DNA of 64,000 bases from positions 233,147 through 297,146 of the forward strand of contig DATGIF010000028.1 of NCBI GenBank assembly GCA_035295845.1. Direction: 5' to 3'. Position 1 is the stretch's first letter, and each line of letters starts with the position of its first letter. The notes below the pieces were generated by a model. That model saw nothing but the letters and a program-made list of their open reading frames with translations. It made no database searches and was not told the DNA's origin. The DNA comes from Palsa-892 sp035295845. GTDB taxonomy: Bacteria > Pseudomonadota > Alphaproteobacteria > Rhizobiales > Xanthobacteraceae. Position numbers and translations under genes: made by a program. Positions 30,106 to 38,924 of the stretch are shown here, in pieces.

Positions 30106-30106
30106 C

Positions 30107-30289
30107 ATGCTCGTGAAGCTTCGCACCGGCTCCGTAGTTGACCTCCCGCAAGGGCAGGCAATCAAGTTGATGAAGGCTGATCGAGCGACACCATTTCGCT
30201 ATGAGCCGTCCGAAAGGGCGGTGAAGCGACCGCCGGAAACGGCGGGTGAGTTTCCGCCCGCGCGTCGGGCAATGGAGCAAGAAAAATGA
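30107..30289 (+). CDS. unknown small protein (60 aa)
   Basis: Begins MLVKLRTGSVVDLPQGQAIK; a small strand-rich start and a polar Pro-rich tail. The start lies within the T run region of the terminator, so translation would depend on read-through or a start further downstream. It overlaps the next gene by four bases. Confidence 0.5.
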   Translation: MLVKLRTGSVVDLPQGQAIKLMKADRATPFRYEPSERAVKRPPETAGEFPPARRAMEQEK

Positions 30290-30720
30290 AACACCTCAGG
30301 ATCGCTCTTGCTGCGCTTATCATTGGCGCGCTCGGCGGCGCGGCGGCGGCGCAGTATTCGACGCTGAACTATATGCAGGAAGGCGGCGCTTATTGGGGCG
30401 TCGGCGGCACGCTCGAAATCAAGTCCGGCGGCGTCTTCAAGCAGAACGGTATCGTTCTGAAGGTTGCGCGCGGCGTCGATGCCGTTACCGGCACGCTCGA
30501 CAAGACCACGGGCCTTACCACCGTGATCGCGTGCGCGGCGAATCTCGCCGAAGACCCGTCGCTGGCTGCCAATGTTGTTTCCTATGTGATCCCGACGCAA
30601 TCGGGCGGCACGGCCGGTCACGTCACGCTTAAGGTATGGAAGCCCACGGCTTCCGGCGATGCGACTCCGATTGCTGGCACCGCCGCCAAGAATGTCGGCT
30701 GGGTTTGCATCGGTACGTAA
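30286..30720 (+). CDS. capsid-adjacent protein with N-terminal signal-like sequence (144 aa)
   Basis: The N-terminus (KHLRIALAALIIGALGGAAA) is a typical signal peptide with an AAAQ-type cleavage site. The rest is a beta-rich Gly/Ala/Thr domain (YWGVGGTLEIKSGGVFKQNG) like head-decoration or fibre proteins. Position after the capsid gene suggests a decoration protein, yet an exported virion protein would be odd. A terminator follows. Confidence 0.6.
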   Translation: MKHLRIALAALIIGALGGAAAAQYSTLNYMQEGGAYWGVGGTLEIKSGGVFKQNGIVLKVARGVDAVTGTLDKTTGLTTVIACAANLAEDPSLAANVVSYVIPTQSGGTAGHVTLKVWKPTASGDATPIAGTAAKNVGWVCIGT

Positions 30721-30738
30721 TACTTGCCCGTTCATGGG

Positions 30739-30776
30739 GCGACGGCCCCGGCCTTCGTGGCCGGGGTCGCTTTTTT
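30739..30776 (+). terminator. intrinsic terminator after the head-decoration-like gene
   Basis: A long GC-rich stem (CCCCGGCC with GGCCGGGG, extended by GCGAC with GTCGC) followed by TTTTTT. Confidence 0.85.
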
Positions 30777-30790
30777 CTTGAGGTGGGGCG

Positions 30791-31429
30791 ATGAAAAGCT
30801 TTTTGACGGTCAACACGCCAGCCTCGTCGATTGACTTGACCACGCGCGATGCGGTCAAGGGTGAATTCGGCATCACTGGAACGGCCGAAGATACGCAGCT
30901 CGCTACATGGATCACGCAAGCGAGCGCGATCATTGCAAAAGAATGTAACGCGGTATTCGGGGCCGAAGATGTGACGCAAACGTTTGCGCACGTTATTGCG
31001 TTTGGCACTCAGCGCCGTGGCTCGCCTGAGCTGAACCTGCTGCGCTTTCCCGTCATCGAAATCGAATCCTTGACGGAAGACGGAATCACGTTGGAAGAAG
31101 ACACCGACTTTTCTGTTGATAAGGAAACCGGGATTTTATACCGCCTTACGGGCGGCTCTGTTCGCGATTGGTGGGCGCGCGATATTACCGTGACCTATCA
31201 GGGCGGTTACAGTCTTCCCGGCAGCTCGCCGCCAGAATTGGCGCGTGCCTGCACTATTTTCGTTCGCCATATGCGCGCCTCTGCCCGGCGCGATCCACTT
31301 GTGAAAAGCGTGAATGTGCCGAACGTCATTCAACGCGATTATTGGGTTGGTCCTGTTGGCCAGAATGCGGCGCTTCCGCCTGAGGTTGACGCGCTGCTTA
31401 CTGAGTGGCGCCGCCCGGCGTTCGGCTGA
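30791..31429 (+). CDS. head-tail connector protein (gp6-like adaptor)
   Basis: The start (LTTRDAVKGEFGITGTAEDT, QLATWITQASAIIAKECN) and the YQGGYSLPGSSPPELARACT segment are typical of the HK97 gp6/phi-CD adaptor family. That protein forms a ring under the portal. At 212 residues the length fits. Confidence 0.8.
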   Translation: MKSFLTVNTPASSIDLTTRDAVKGEFGITGTAEDTQLATWITQASAIIAKECNAVFGAEDVTQTFAHVIAFGTQRRGSPELNLLRFPVIEIESLTEDGITLEEDTDFSVDKETGILYRLTGGSVRDWWARDITVTYQGGYSLPGSSPPELARACTIFVRHMRASARRDPLVKSVNVPNVIQRDYWVGPVGQNAALPPEVDALLTEWRRPAFG

Positions 31430-31437
31430 GGTGCGAG

Positions 31438-31812
31438 ATGTCACAGGTTGATGACCTCGACAGCGCGCTACAGGAAGACGGCGAGGATTGCATTCTGCGC
31501 CGGTTGGTCGGCAAGTCACCGACCACGAATAACGACCTGCCGGTGCGCGCTAACGTTCGCTCGTATCGCTTGCGCGCCAATCTCCTTGTCAACGATATGG
31601 CGCAGTATGACCTCGTGGCGATTATGTCGCCGACTGAAATCAAGAATTCAAACGGTGCTTGGCCGGGCGATGGCAGTACGGCCGAATGCGACCTTTATCC
31701 GCGCAAGGGCGACAAGCTGATTGTGCAGGGTCGCGTTCGCGCGATTGATGTGGCTGAGCTGGTGAAAACCGAAGAAGGCGTTGTCCGCATCGAGCTGATG
31801 CTGTTGGGCTGA
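31438..31812 (+). CDS. head closure/stopper-like protein (124 aa)
   Basis: By position this is the stopper between adaptor and tail terminator. The product has strand-rich segments (VRANVRSYRLRANLLVNDMA, RKGDKLIVQGRVRAIDVAEL), in line with the small beta-barrel of such proteins. Motif evidence alone is weak. It abuts the next gene (TGATGG). Confidence 0.6.
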   Translation: MSQVDDLDSALQEDGEDCILRRLVGKSPTTNNDLPVRANVRSYRLRANLLVNDMAQYDLVAIMSPTEIKNSNGAWPGDGSTAECDLYPRKGDKLIVQGRVRAIDVAELVKTEEGVVRIELMLLG

Positions 31813-32492
31813 TGGCTGTCAAAATTTCAAGCAAGGTCGAGGTTCTTGACCGCGACATCAAGCTGCTATTTCCGGCCGACCTAAGCGATGCTGCGCGCAG
31901 CGAGAAAATTGCTGATTATGCAGAACAGGTATTCGAGTCGGCTGAGGCTCAGAATGAAGCCATCAGCGGCGTAAAGCCGCAACACAAGATTTTCGTTGAC
32001 GGCGCGCAAACAGAAGATTTCCACGCCGTCAAGCCTGATGGCACAATCGTAATTGAATTTGAGTTGGTCGATGATCTTTTCCAGTGGATCGACAGCCAGC
32101 TCATCGCGCATTCGCCTGTCAAGAGCGGCCGGTATGGGCGCGGCCATCGTTTCTATGCCGATGGCATTGAGACTGATGTTGGCGGAGCGATCCCGAACGC
32201 CAGTCAGTACGCTTTCGTGAATGTCGAGCCGTATGCGCGCAAGATTGAAAGCGGTGAATCAGCTCAGGCGCCGGAAGGCGTTTATGAGGTGGTCGCGGCT
32301 CTTGCGGCGCAGAGGTATGGAAGCCTCGCCAAGATTCGTTTCACTTATCAGTCGGTGATCGGCGGCGATACTGACTTGGCCAAATGGGCATCCGTCGCAA
32401 AACAAACCCGGCGCGGGCTTCAGTCGCGAAAGTCGAAAAGCGATCTTGAGCGGAATACGCGCAACCCCGCCATTCTCATCACGGTGAAATAA
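31812..32492 (+). CDS. HK97 gp10-like tail component (226 aa)
   Basis: It contains HSPVKSGRYGRGHRFYADG and NVEPYARKIESG, the conserved parts of the gp10-like tail completion family. It has an extra N-terminal 90 residues compared with short members. Likely at the head-tail joint. Confidence 0.65.
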   Translation: MAVKISSKVEVLDRDIKLLFPADLSDAARSEKIADYAEQVFESAEAQNEAISGVKPQHKIFVDGAQTEDFHAVKPDGTIVIEFELVDDLFQWIDSQLIAHSPVKSGRYGRGHRFYADGIETDVGGAIPNASQYAFVNVEPYARKIESGESAQAPEGVYEVVAALAAQRYGSLAKIRFTYQSVIGGDTDLAKWASVAKQTRRGLQSRKSKSDLERNTRNPAILITVK

Positions 32493-32494
32493 CA

Positions 32495-32905
32495 ATGGCA
32501 TCGCAGGCTGTGCAGGCCGCCGTCCGCGCGCGGATCGGCGAAACTTGGAATGGGCTGCCCGTGGTGTATCCGAATGAGAAGGCATCGACGCCGAATGACG
32601 GCGGCAACTTTCTCAGCGTTCAATATCCGGTCTCGAATTCGCAGCATGTTGGCATGGCGCAGATTGGCGCCCGCACCTTCCGCGAGGAAGGCGGCATCAG
32701 GCTGGTGCTGAGCGCAAATCGAGATACCGGAGTCGATGACGCGATGACGCTCATCGAGGAATTGAAAACACTTTTTCGCGCCGTTCAATTTAGCGGCGTG
32801 ATGTGTCTCACGCCATCAGGGCCAGCATTCGACGATAACAACGGCGACGGCAATTACTATCTGCTTTCGCTCGCTGTTCCGTACTATTTCGATGAGCTTG
32901 GATGA
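32495..32905 (+). CDS. tail terminator protein (136 aa)
   Basis: QAVQAAVRARIGETWNGLPV at the start, the long central strands, and VDDAMTLIEELKTLFRAVQF match DUF4128/phage tail-terminator proteins that cap the tail tube. It lies directly before the tail-tube gene, as expected. Confidence 0.7.
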   Translation: MASQAVQAAVRARIGETWNGLPVVYPNEKASTPNDGGNFLSVQYPVSNSQHVGMAQIGARTFREEGGIRLVLSANRDTGVDDAMTLIEELKTLFRAVQFSGVMCLTPSGPAFDDNNGDGNYYLLSLAVPYYFDELG

Positions 32906-32919
32906 CGCAATAGCCTAAG

Positions 32920-32936
32920 CCGCCCTTGGGCAAGGC
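32920..32936 (+). repeat. leader element shared with the capsid gene, copy 2
   Basis: Identical 17 bases to 28682-28698, here 39 bases ahead of the tail-tube start. Both downstream genes code for the most abundant virion proteins. Confidence 0.7.
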
Positions 32937-32975
32937 GATCCTGCGAAAACAAAAAAAAGAATTTGGAGACCTGCT

Positions 32976-34436
32976 ATGGGTTCAACCAATCGTTCAGCCT
33001 CGGCTTATGTGGCTGAGGTGACGCCGGGCGTTACGCCTGCCAGCCCCGCGATGAAGGCGATTCGCCTCACGTCGAGCGGCCTGAAATTCTCGCCCAACCG
33101 CACCGAAAGCAATGAGCTGCAAGCCGACCGGCAGGTTGCCGATCAGATTCTTGTCGGCCTCACGAATGAAGGCCCGATTGGCAATGAGCTGTCGTTTCAG
33201 GCTTTCGACGATTTTCTTGAAGCGACGTTTCAGGGAACGTGGGCGAACAAGCCATATAAGGCTTGCGTGAATGCTGACACCGAAATTTCGGACCTCAGCA
33301 CCACCACCGCGACCGTTGATTCCGGCGGCGCCGCGTTCAAAGCCGGGATGCTCGTGCTGACAAACGGCTTTGCGACGCCCGGCAATAACGGCATTCTGTC
33401 GCGCGTTGCTTCGTCGAGCGCGACCACCGTTGTCTTTCCGGCGTCTTCGTTTACCGCTGAAGCTTCTGTCCCGGCTGGCGCGTATCTGCGCGTTGTCGGA
33501 TTTCAGGGCGCGAGCGGCGATCTTGTGGCTGTCGCTGATGGCATCACGTCAACGTCGCTCGATTTCACCACGCTTGGCTTGAATGTCGGCGAGTGGGTTA
33601 AGATTGGCGGCGATATTGCTGGCAATCAGTTTGCGACCGCCGGGTGCAATGGCTGGGCGCAAATCAAGGCCATCGCTGCGAACAAGCTTACGTTCAACGT
33701 GCTGCCGCCCTCGTGGGCGACGGACGCTGGCACGGGTAAGACCGTGCAGGTCTTCGCTGGCGATCAGGTGAAGAATGGCGTGACGCAGCGTTCATTCACC
33801 ATCGAGCGTCAGCAGCAAGACTTGGTGTCGCCCTCGTATGAGTATTTCCGTGGCTGCCAATTCGACAAATTCAGCGCCACGGTCAAAGCGAACGCCGTCA
33901 TTGATCTTCAGTTTGATGTTGTCGGCCTTGGTGCCAGCGCGGGCACCGTCCGCGCGTCCGGCGCAACCGATGTAGCGGCGCCCACCTTTCCGGTGATGAA
34001 TTCGGCGTCCAACATCCTTGAGCTGATCGAAGGCGGATCGCCTATCACCGGCCCATCTTTCGTGATGGAGTTGGGATTTCAGATTGCGAACAATTTGGCC
34101 GGGCAACCGGCCGTTGCCTCGCTGTCGAGTGTTGGCATCCGCAACGGCGAGTTTTCCGTGAGCGGGCCGCTGACGGCATATTTCGGCGACCTTACGTTGC
34201 TCAACAAGGTGCTGAACGATACGCCGTCATCGCTGATGTTCCGCGCCGGTTATGCGGCATCGCCCCGGCAGAGCTACGTCTTTGATGTTCCGTACACGAA
34301 AATCAGCGGCGATTCGCCCGTGACGGCGAAGAATACCGACCGCATGTTCAACGGAACGTATAGCGCGTCAAAGCATCCGACGATGGGCTACACGGCCGCT
34401 GTCGGCCGCTACTGGTATTTGCCAGCGAGCGCATAA
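32976..34436 (+). CDS. major tail tube protein
   Basis: The N-terminus (NRSASAYVAEVTPGVTPASP and FSPNRTESNELQADRQVADQ) is the hallmark of the Phage_tube_2 family. At 486 residues it is longer than simple tube proteins. The centre (about 120-250) is Gly/Ala/Val-rich and reads like inserted Ig-like domains that would decorate the tail surface. GGAGACC lies before the ATG and a terminator follows. Confidence 0.85.
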   Translation: MGSTNRSASAYVAEVTPGVTPASPAMKAIRLTSSGLKFSPNRTESNELQADRQVADQILVGLTNEGPIGNELSFQAFDDFLEATFQGTWANKPYKACVNADTEISDLSTTTATVDSGGAAFKAGMLVLTNGFATPGNNGILSRVASSSATTVVFPASSFTAEASVPAGAYLRVVGFQGASGDLVAVADGITSTSLDFTTLGLNVGEWVKIGGDIAGNQFATAGCNGWAQIKAIAANKLTFNVLPPSWATDAGTGKTVQVFAGDQVKNGVTQRSFTIERQQQDLVSPSYEYFRGCQFDKFSATVKANAVIDLQFDVVGLGASAGTVRASGATDVAAPTFPVMNSASNILELIEGGSPITGPSFVMELGFQIANNLAGQPAVASLSSVGIRNGEFSVSGPLTAYFGDLTLLNKVLNDTPSSLMFRAGYAASPRQSYVFDVPYTKISGDSPVTAKNTDRMFNGTYSASKHPTMGYTAAVGRYWYLPASA

Positions 34437-34445
34437 CGAAAAAGA

Positions 34446-34473
34446 GCCGCGCGCCATCCCGGCGCGCGGCTTC
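34446..34473 (+). terminator. intrinsic terminator after the tail-tube gene
   Basis: GCCGCGCGCC-ATCCC-GGCGCGCGGC, a perfect 10-bp stem, followed by TTCT. The T run is weak. Confidence 0.7.
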
Positions 34474-34493
34474 TCGACTCCAAAGGTCATTCA

Positions 34494-34886
34494 ATGAGGA
34501 TCACCGACATCAAGATTGATTCCAATGCCATCGAGCATGGCGATTGGGTTGACGCTCCCTTCATTCCCGGCCTCAGGTTGAAGGTGCGCGGGATTGGGAA
34601 TTCTGATTACAAGGCGCTCGCCGTTAAGCAGGCCGCGCTCAGCGGTTTTCAGAAGACTGACGAAATCGAGGAAGCGAATCTTTCCGAACAGCTCATTGAG
34701 ACCATCTTGGTCGATTGGGATGGTTTGGAAGATGATGACGGAAAGCCAATCCCCTACAGCAAGGACAAGGCGCGAGAATATATCCTTGATCCCGACCTGC
34801 GCGCATTTCGTTGGTCGGTGAACGCGGCGGCCACCGCGATCCTCAGCAAGAAGAAGGCCACGCAGGAGCAAGTCGCAAAAAACTGA
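34494..34886 (+). CDS. tail assembly chaperone G (130 aa)
   Basis: By position between tube and tape measure this is the gpG equivalent. The sequence (FIPGLRLKVRGIGNSDYKAL, IETILVDWDGLEDDDGKPIP, YSKDKAREYILDPDLRAFRW) matches phage tail-chaperone proteins. The last codons before the stop are GCA AAA AAC TGA, which hold a slippery site giving a longer G-T product. The chaperone coats the tape measure during tail assembly. Confidence 0.8.
   Translation: MRITDIKIDSNAIEHGDWVDAPFIPGLRLKVRGIGNSDYKALAVKQAALSGFQKTDEIEEANLSEQLIETILVDWDGLEDDDGKPIPYSKDKAREYILDPDLRAFRWSVNAAATAILSKKKATQEQVAKN
34877..34883 (+). other. -1 programmed ribosomal frameshift site A_AAA_AAC
   Basis: The heptamer is in the right register for X_XXY_YYZ slippage and lies immediately before the G stop codon (34884-34886). 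Slipping back one base puts ribosomes into the T frame, which is open to 35197. Confidence 0.8.
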
Positions 34887-35197
34887 GGGCGCGGGTCGAA
34901 TGGGAAATTGTTTTCGGCCCGCACGCACTCGACATTGCTCAAGCCGCGCTGTCTCGCGGCCAACCGATTCCTGAAGATGCGATCCCGCCCGTTCTGCCGC
35001 CGGGAATGGATGTCTTCTATAGGGCGTTTCAAGAGCTGAACACTGATCGGCAAGTCGGAATGACTATCGGCCCGATCATGTTTTCCTCGATCAACGCCTA
35101 CGCGCAACGGTACGGCTTCAATGAGCCGGACATATTCGATTGGTTTTTGTGGACCATCAGAATCCTCGATCAAGCATGGCTTGCATCGCAAAAATAA
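34883..35197 (+). CDS. tail assembly chaperone T part, made as a G-T fusion
   Basis: The T frame continues LRARVEWEIVFGPHALDIAQ and ends near WFLWTIRILDQAWLASQK. It has no convincing start of its own; expression by -1 slippage would give a fusion of about 234 residues. Only a small fraction of ribosomes would make it, as in lambda gpG-GT. Confidence 0.78.
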   Translation: MRARVEWEIVFGPHALDIAQAALSRGQPIPEDAIPPVLPPGMDVFYRAFQELNTDRQVGMTIGPIMFSSINAYAQRYGFNEPDIFDWFLWTIRILDQAWLASQK

Positions 35198-35212
35198 AAA
35201 AGAGGCTATGCC

Positions 35213-37642
35213 ATGGCCACCGAAGACCAAATCCGCACCATTACGATCAAGGCCCAAACTGAGGGCTTCGATGATGCCAACAAGCAAGCGAGTCAGCTTG
35301 CCGACTCGATGGGCATGGTCGCTGAGGAAACGGATTCCGTTTCCAAGTCGGCAATCAATGCATCGGGTGCGTATGACCGGCTGCTGAGCCGCATTGATCC
35401 AACCTATCGCTCGACGCAGCAGCTTGCGCAGGCGCATACGGTTCTGACGAAGGCGTTGGATCAGGGCGTGATCACGCAGGCGCAATATGCGGATGCCTTG
35501 GACAAGGCGACGAAAAAGTTTCAACCGCAGCCGGTCAATGCGTTTCAGGCTGCGATCAAGGGCGTTCAGGGCCAGCTCGTTGCGCTGTCGGCCGGGCTTG
35601 GCCCGGTTGGAGTTGCGCTCGCGGGTCTTGGTCCGTGGGGTCTCGGCGCTGCTGCCGTTCTTGGCGGCGTGGTGAAATCATTTGAGGCGGCGCGTGATGC
35701 CGCTGTCGATTTCGCGCGCAAGGCGCAGGGCTTGCAATCATTCTCTATCACCACCGGCCTCACCACCGATCAGATTCAAAAGCTGAACATCGAGGCCGCC
35801 AAGTTTGGCATCAATGGCGACGCGATGTCGCGCGCCATCGACCAATTCGATGTTCGGTTGAATGAGGTGCGCCGGTCGCAAGGCCCTTATTTCGATCTTC
35901 TGCGCGAAATCAATCCTGAGCTGGCGAAGCAGGCTCAGTCGGCGAAGACCACGGCCGACGAATTGAACATCCTCGCCGCCGCCTATGCGCAGGCGGGCGA
36001 GAAGGGCGGCGCGCTCTTGCAGGCTGCCGCCGGTCGCGGCGCGCAGGCGATTGCGCCGATCCTTCAATCCATCAACGGCGCCGGTGGCGTCGGCAATCTG
36101 TCCGGCAAGCCGACAATCGCGAATGATGAGGTTAAGAAGCTTGCGGATGCGCTCGCTGGAATCGAGGCGACATCTGGCCGCGTGCAGGATAAGATTGCGA
36201 ATTGGTTTTCCGAATCCGTTCTGTCCACTTGGCAGCGCGGCCTCGATCTTGATGAGCGCATCGTTGACAAGCTGCAAGGCTTCACGCTCACGAAGGCGTG
36301 GAATGACCTGATTTCCTTTTTCAATAGCACGGCGCCCGGCCGTGGACCCGGCGCGGCGCTCGCATCGCCGCCCGGCTCAACGGGATTCGTTCCCAACCTT
36401 GTGCCGACTCCCGCGTATCCGCCGCAGCTCAACTTGAGCGGCATCGCGCAGCCCGCTCAGCAGAAGACCACCGAAGACCTGCAAAGCGAGTTGAACGTAT
36501 ATCGCGAGATGGTGTCGGCGATTGGTGCCGCCGCGACGGCGCACGATCAATACAATCTGCGCATCAAGGAATTGGACCTTTCGCTTTCCAAGCACATCAT
36601 CACCGAAGACCAATACAAGAAGGCGGTTTCGGCTGAGGGATTGCAGTACGCGATCCAAATGGAAAGCCAGCGCAACAGCATCCTTGGCGCGGGCGCCCCG
36701 CTGACTGATCTTCTGAAGCAGAAGCAGGATGAGTTGAATGCTGCGCGTCAGCGCGGCGTGAAGATTACTGCCGATGAACAGGCCGCCGTGCTAGCGTCCG
36801 TGGTCTCGCAGAAGATGCAGGCCGACACGCAGATTCTTGTCGCGAACGGTCTTGCCACGGCCGATCAGCTTCGCGCGACAAAGATGGCTGAGCTGAATAC
36901 GCTCTATAAGCAGCACCAAATCACGCTTCAGGATGTCGGCGTGGCGATGGCTGCTTATGAGAAGACCGTTGAAGACACCATCAAGCAGCAGGAAATCCTC
37001 AAGGCGCAGCTTCCCGGTTTGAAGCAGCTTGAGATTGAATCCGGCAGCCTTCGGACGCAGCTCGACACCACGGGCACTAGCATCGCCAACGGCATCAGCT
37101 CCGATTTCGTCGATCTAGCGACGCACGCAAAAAACACAGGCGACGCTTTCAAGGATATGGGCCTCGTGATCATCAAGGCGATTGATGAGATGGTCGCGAA
37201 GATGCTCATTGCTGCGCCGATTGCGAAGGGCCTTCAGGCGATCCTTGGCGCCTTTTTGCCGACAGGCGGCACGTCGAGCGGCGGCGGTTTGGTCGCTTCG
37301 GCCAACGGTAACGTTTTCTCGAATGGCCGTTTGGTTCCGTTCGCGAGCGGCGGCGTGATTTCGTCGCCAACGATGTTCGGCATGGCCGATGGCCGCACTG
37401 GCATTATGGCTGAGGCTGGCGATGAGGCGATCATGCCTCTCGCGCGCGGCCCCGGCGGCAAGCTTGGCGTTGTCGCTCGCGGCGCCGGTGGCGGCGACAT
37501 TCACATCCATTTTGCGATTGATGCGCGGGGGGCGACGCAGGGCGTTGCCGATCAAATCGTTGCGCGCGCGAAAGCTGAAATTCTTCCGCAAATCATTCCG
37601 CTGGTGATTGATGCCAAGGATAGGCGAGTGCGGGGGCTATAA
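35213..37642 (+). CDS. tail tape measure protein
   Basis: 809 residues, long helical stretches with many Gln, Ala and Lys, a hydrophobic glycine-rich zone around residues 120-150 (LAGLGPWGLGAAAVLGGVVK), and a C-terminal DUF-like Gly-rich region (ASGGVISSPTMFGMADGRTG, then GIMAEAGDEAIMPL) common in tape measures. Its length sets the tail length; by the usual 1.5 Angstrom per residue the tail would be about 120 nm. Confidence 0.92.
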   Translation: MATEDQIRTITIKAQTEGFDDANKQASQLADSMGMVAEETDSVSKSAINASGAYDRLLSRIDPTYRSTQQLAQAHTVLTKALDQGVITQAQYADALDKATKKFQPQPVNAFQAAIKGVQGQLVALSAGLGPVGVALAGLGPWGLGAAAVLGGVVKSFEAARDAAVDFARKAQGLQSFSITTGLTTDQIQKLNIEAAKFGINGDAMSRAIDQFDVRLNEVRRSQGPYFDLLREINPELAKQAQSAKTTADELNILAAAYAQAGEKGGALLQAAAGRGAQAIAPILQSINGAGGVGNLSGKPTIANDEVKKLADALAGIEATSGRVQDKIANWFSESVLSTWQRGLDLDERIVDKLQGFTLTKAWNDLISFFNSTAPGRGPGAALASPPGSTGFVPNLVPTPAYPPQLNLSGIAQPAQQKTTEDLQSELNVYREMVSAIGAAATAHDQYNLRIKELDLSLSKHIITEDQYKKAVSAEGLQYAIQMESQRNSILGAGAPLTDLLKQKQDELNAARQRGVKITADEQAAVLASVVSQKMQADTQILVANGLATADQLRATKMAELNTLYKQHQITLQDVGVAMAAYEKTVEDTIKQQEILKAQLPGLKQLEIESGSLRTQLDTTGTSIANGISSDFVDLATHAKNTGDAFKDMGLVIIKAIDEMVAKMLIAAPIAKGLQAILGAFLPTGGTSSGGGLVASANGNVFSNGRLVPFASGGVISSPTMFGMADGRTGIMAEAGDEAIMPLARGPGGKLGVVARGAGGGDIHIHFAIDARGATQGVADQIVARAKAEILPQIIPLVIDAKDRRVRGL

Positions 37643-38301
37643 TGACAATCAGCTATCCGCGCTCATTCCCGTCAGGCATCGACAAATTCAAGCAGGTCAC
37701 TTTCGACCTGTCCCGGCAGGAAGGCTACAACATTCTCGGCAGCGGTGCTGTTCAGTCGGCTGAGATTGGTGAGCCGTTGTGGACGGCGAAATATACCACC
37801 ATTGACTTAACGCCAGCTCAGCGCGGCGCGTGGGCGGCATGGCGGGATTCGCTACGCGGCGCCGGGAAAAGCTTTTACGGCTACAATCCCGACGCGCCAT
37901 CGCCGCTGGCGTACATCGGCGGCTCGCTGCCTGCGCTTCGCTATGATGGATCAACGCCGTTCGATGGAACGTGCGCGTTGAATACATGGTCCGGCGGAAA
38001 CGTGATCACGCTTGGCAATTTGCCGAATGGGTACATGGTGAAGCCGGGCGATATGATCGGCTGGATTCTCAGCGGCAAGTATGCGCTGCATCGCGCTCTT
38101 GAGGATGTCGCGGCCAATAGCAGCGGCGTTGTCAGCTTTGCGGTCGAGCCGTTCCCGCGCGGGACAGCGCCAGTTTCGCCGATTGCCGCCAACCTCGTGA
38201 AGCCGGTTTGCGTCATGCGCATCGTTCCTCAAACTTGGTCTAGCGATGTTTCCGGCTACACATCGCCGGTTTCGTTTCAGGCCGCACAGGATTTGTCATA
38301 A
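37642..38301 (+). CDS. distal tail/minor tail protein (219 aa)
   Basis: First gene after the tape measure. The sequence (LTPAQRGAWAAWRDSLRGAG, KSFYGYNPD) resembles minor tail proteins found after the tape measure in alphaproteobacterial siphoviruses. The start overlaps the tape-measure stop by one base. Probably part of the tail-tip ring. Confidence 0.65.
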   Translation: MTISYPRSFPSGIDKFKQVTFDLSRQEGYNILGSGAVQSAEIGEPLWTAKYTTIDLTPAQRGAWAAWRDSLRGAGKSFYGYNPDAPSPLAYIGGSLPALRYDGSTPFDGTCALNTWSGGNVITLGNLPNGYMVKPGDMIGWILSGKYALHRALEDVAANSSGVVSFAVEPFPRGTAPVSPIAANLVKPVCVMRIVPQTWSSDVSGYTSPVSFQAAQDLS

Positions 38302-38924
38302 TGCGCACGTTTGATTCCGGCACGTTGGCATCGCTCGCCGCCGGTCACATTGTCGCGCGCGGCCTTGTGCTATTCGATTTTGATTCCGGCCTTTATGGCT
38401 TTTGGGATGGTTACGGAACGCTGACGTTCAACGGCGTCGATTATGTCGGCGCCGGTTCGCTTATCTCGGTTGATCCGATCAGCATGGTTTCGGACTTGTC
38501 CGCCGTTCCGTTGGTTCTTCGACTGACGGCTGTTCCCAATTCGGACCTTACACCGGACACGCTTGCGACCATCGAGGGCGAGACGTATCACCAACGGCCT
38601 GTAACGATCTATCGCGCGTATATGGACATCGACACGCGCGCTCTGATTTCGGTGGAGAAGATTTATCGCGGCTATCTGGATCGCATCGACCACGATCAGA
38701 ACATCAATGGCAATGCTCAGCTTGTTGTGAATCTCGAAAGCAAAGCGCGCGATAATACGAAGCACGGCTTTCGCAATCGCGATGACGCTGATCAGAAAAC
38801 GATTGACTCGAACGATGGCGGTCTATCGCACGCGGTAATGGCCGCGAGCCTCGACATCTTTTGGGGCCGCGCAACACCGGCCAGTCAAACGAGCGGCGGC
38901 GTTGTTACCGGCACGGCTTCCTGA
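38301..38924 (+). CDS. DUF2163-type tail protein (207 aa)
   Basis: LVLFDFDSGLYGFWDGYGTL, the SDLSAVPLVLRLTA segment and IYRGYLDRI are in line with the N-terminal DUF2163 family. These are hub proteins in gene-transfer-agent-like and siphovirus tails. It overlaps the next frame by 23 bases. Confidence 0.65.
   Translation: MRTFDSGTLASLAAGHIVARGLVLFDFDSGLYGFWDGYGTLTFNGVDYVGAGSLISVDPISMVSDLSAVPLVLRLTAVPNSDLTPDTLATIEGETYHQRPVTIYRAYMDIDTRALISVEKIYRGYLDRIDHDQNINGNAQLVVNLESKARDNTKHGFRNRDDADQKTIDSNDGGLSHAVMAASLDIFWGRATPASQTSGGVVTGTAS

Noticed and set aside
28669..30165. A 498-codon open frame on the minus strand across the capsid gene
   Set aside because: It is the shadow of a GC-rich real gene; the plus strand encodes a textbook HK97 capsid protein, and the minus product is Arg/His-rich with no domain.
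35213..37642. A phage peptidase domain inside the tape measure
   Set aside because: No catalytic motif such as a Glu-based lysozyme or NlpC Cys/His pair was found; the Gly-rich end is common in ordinary tape measures.
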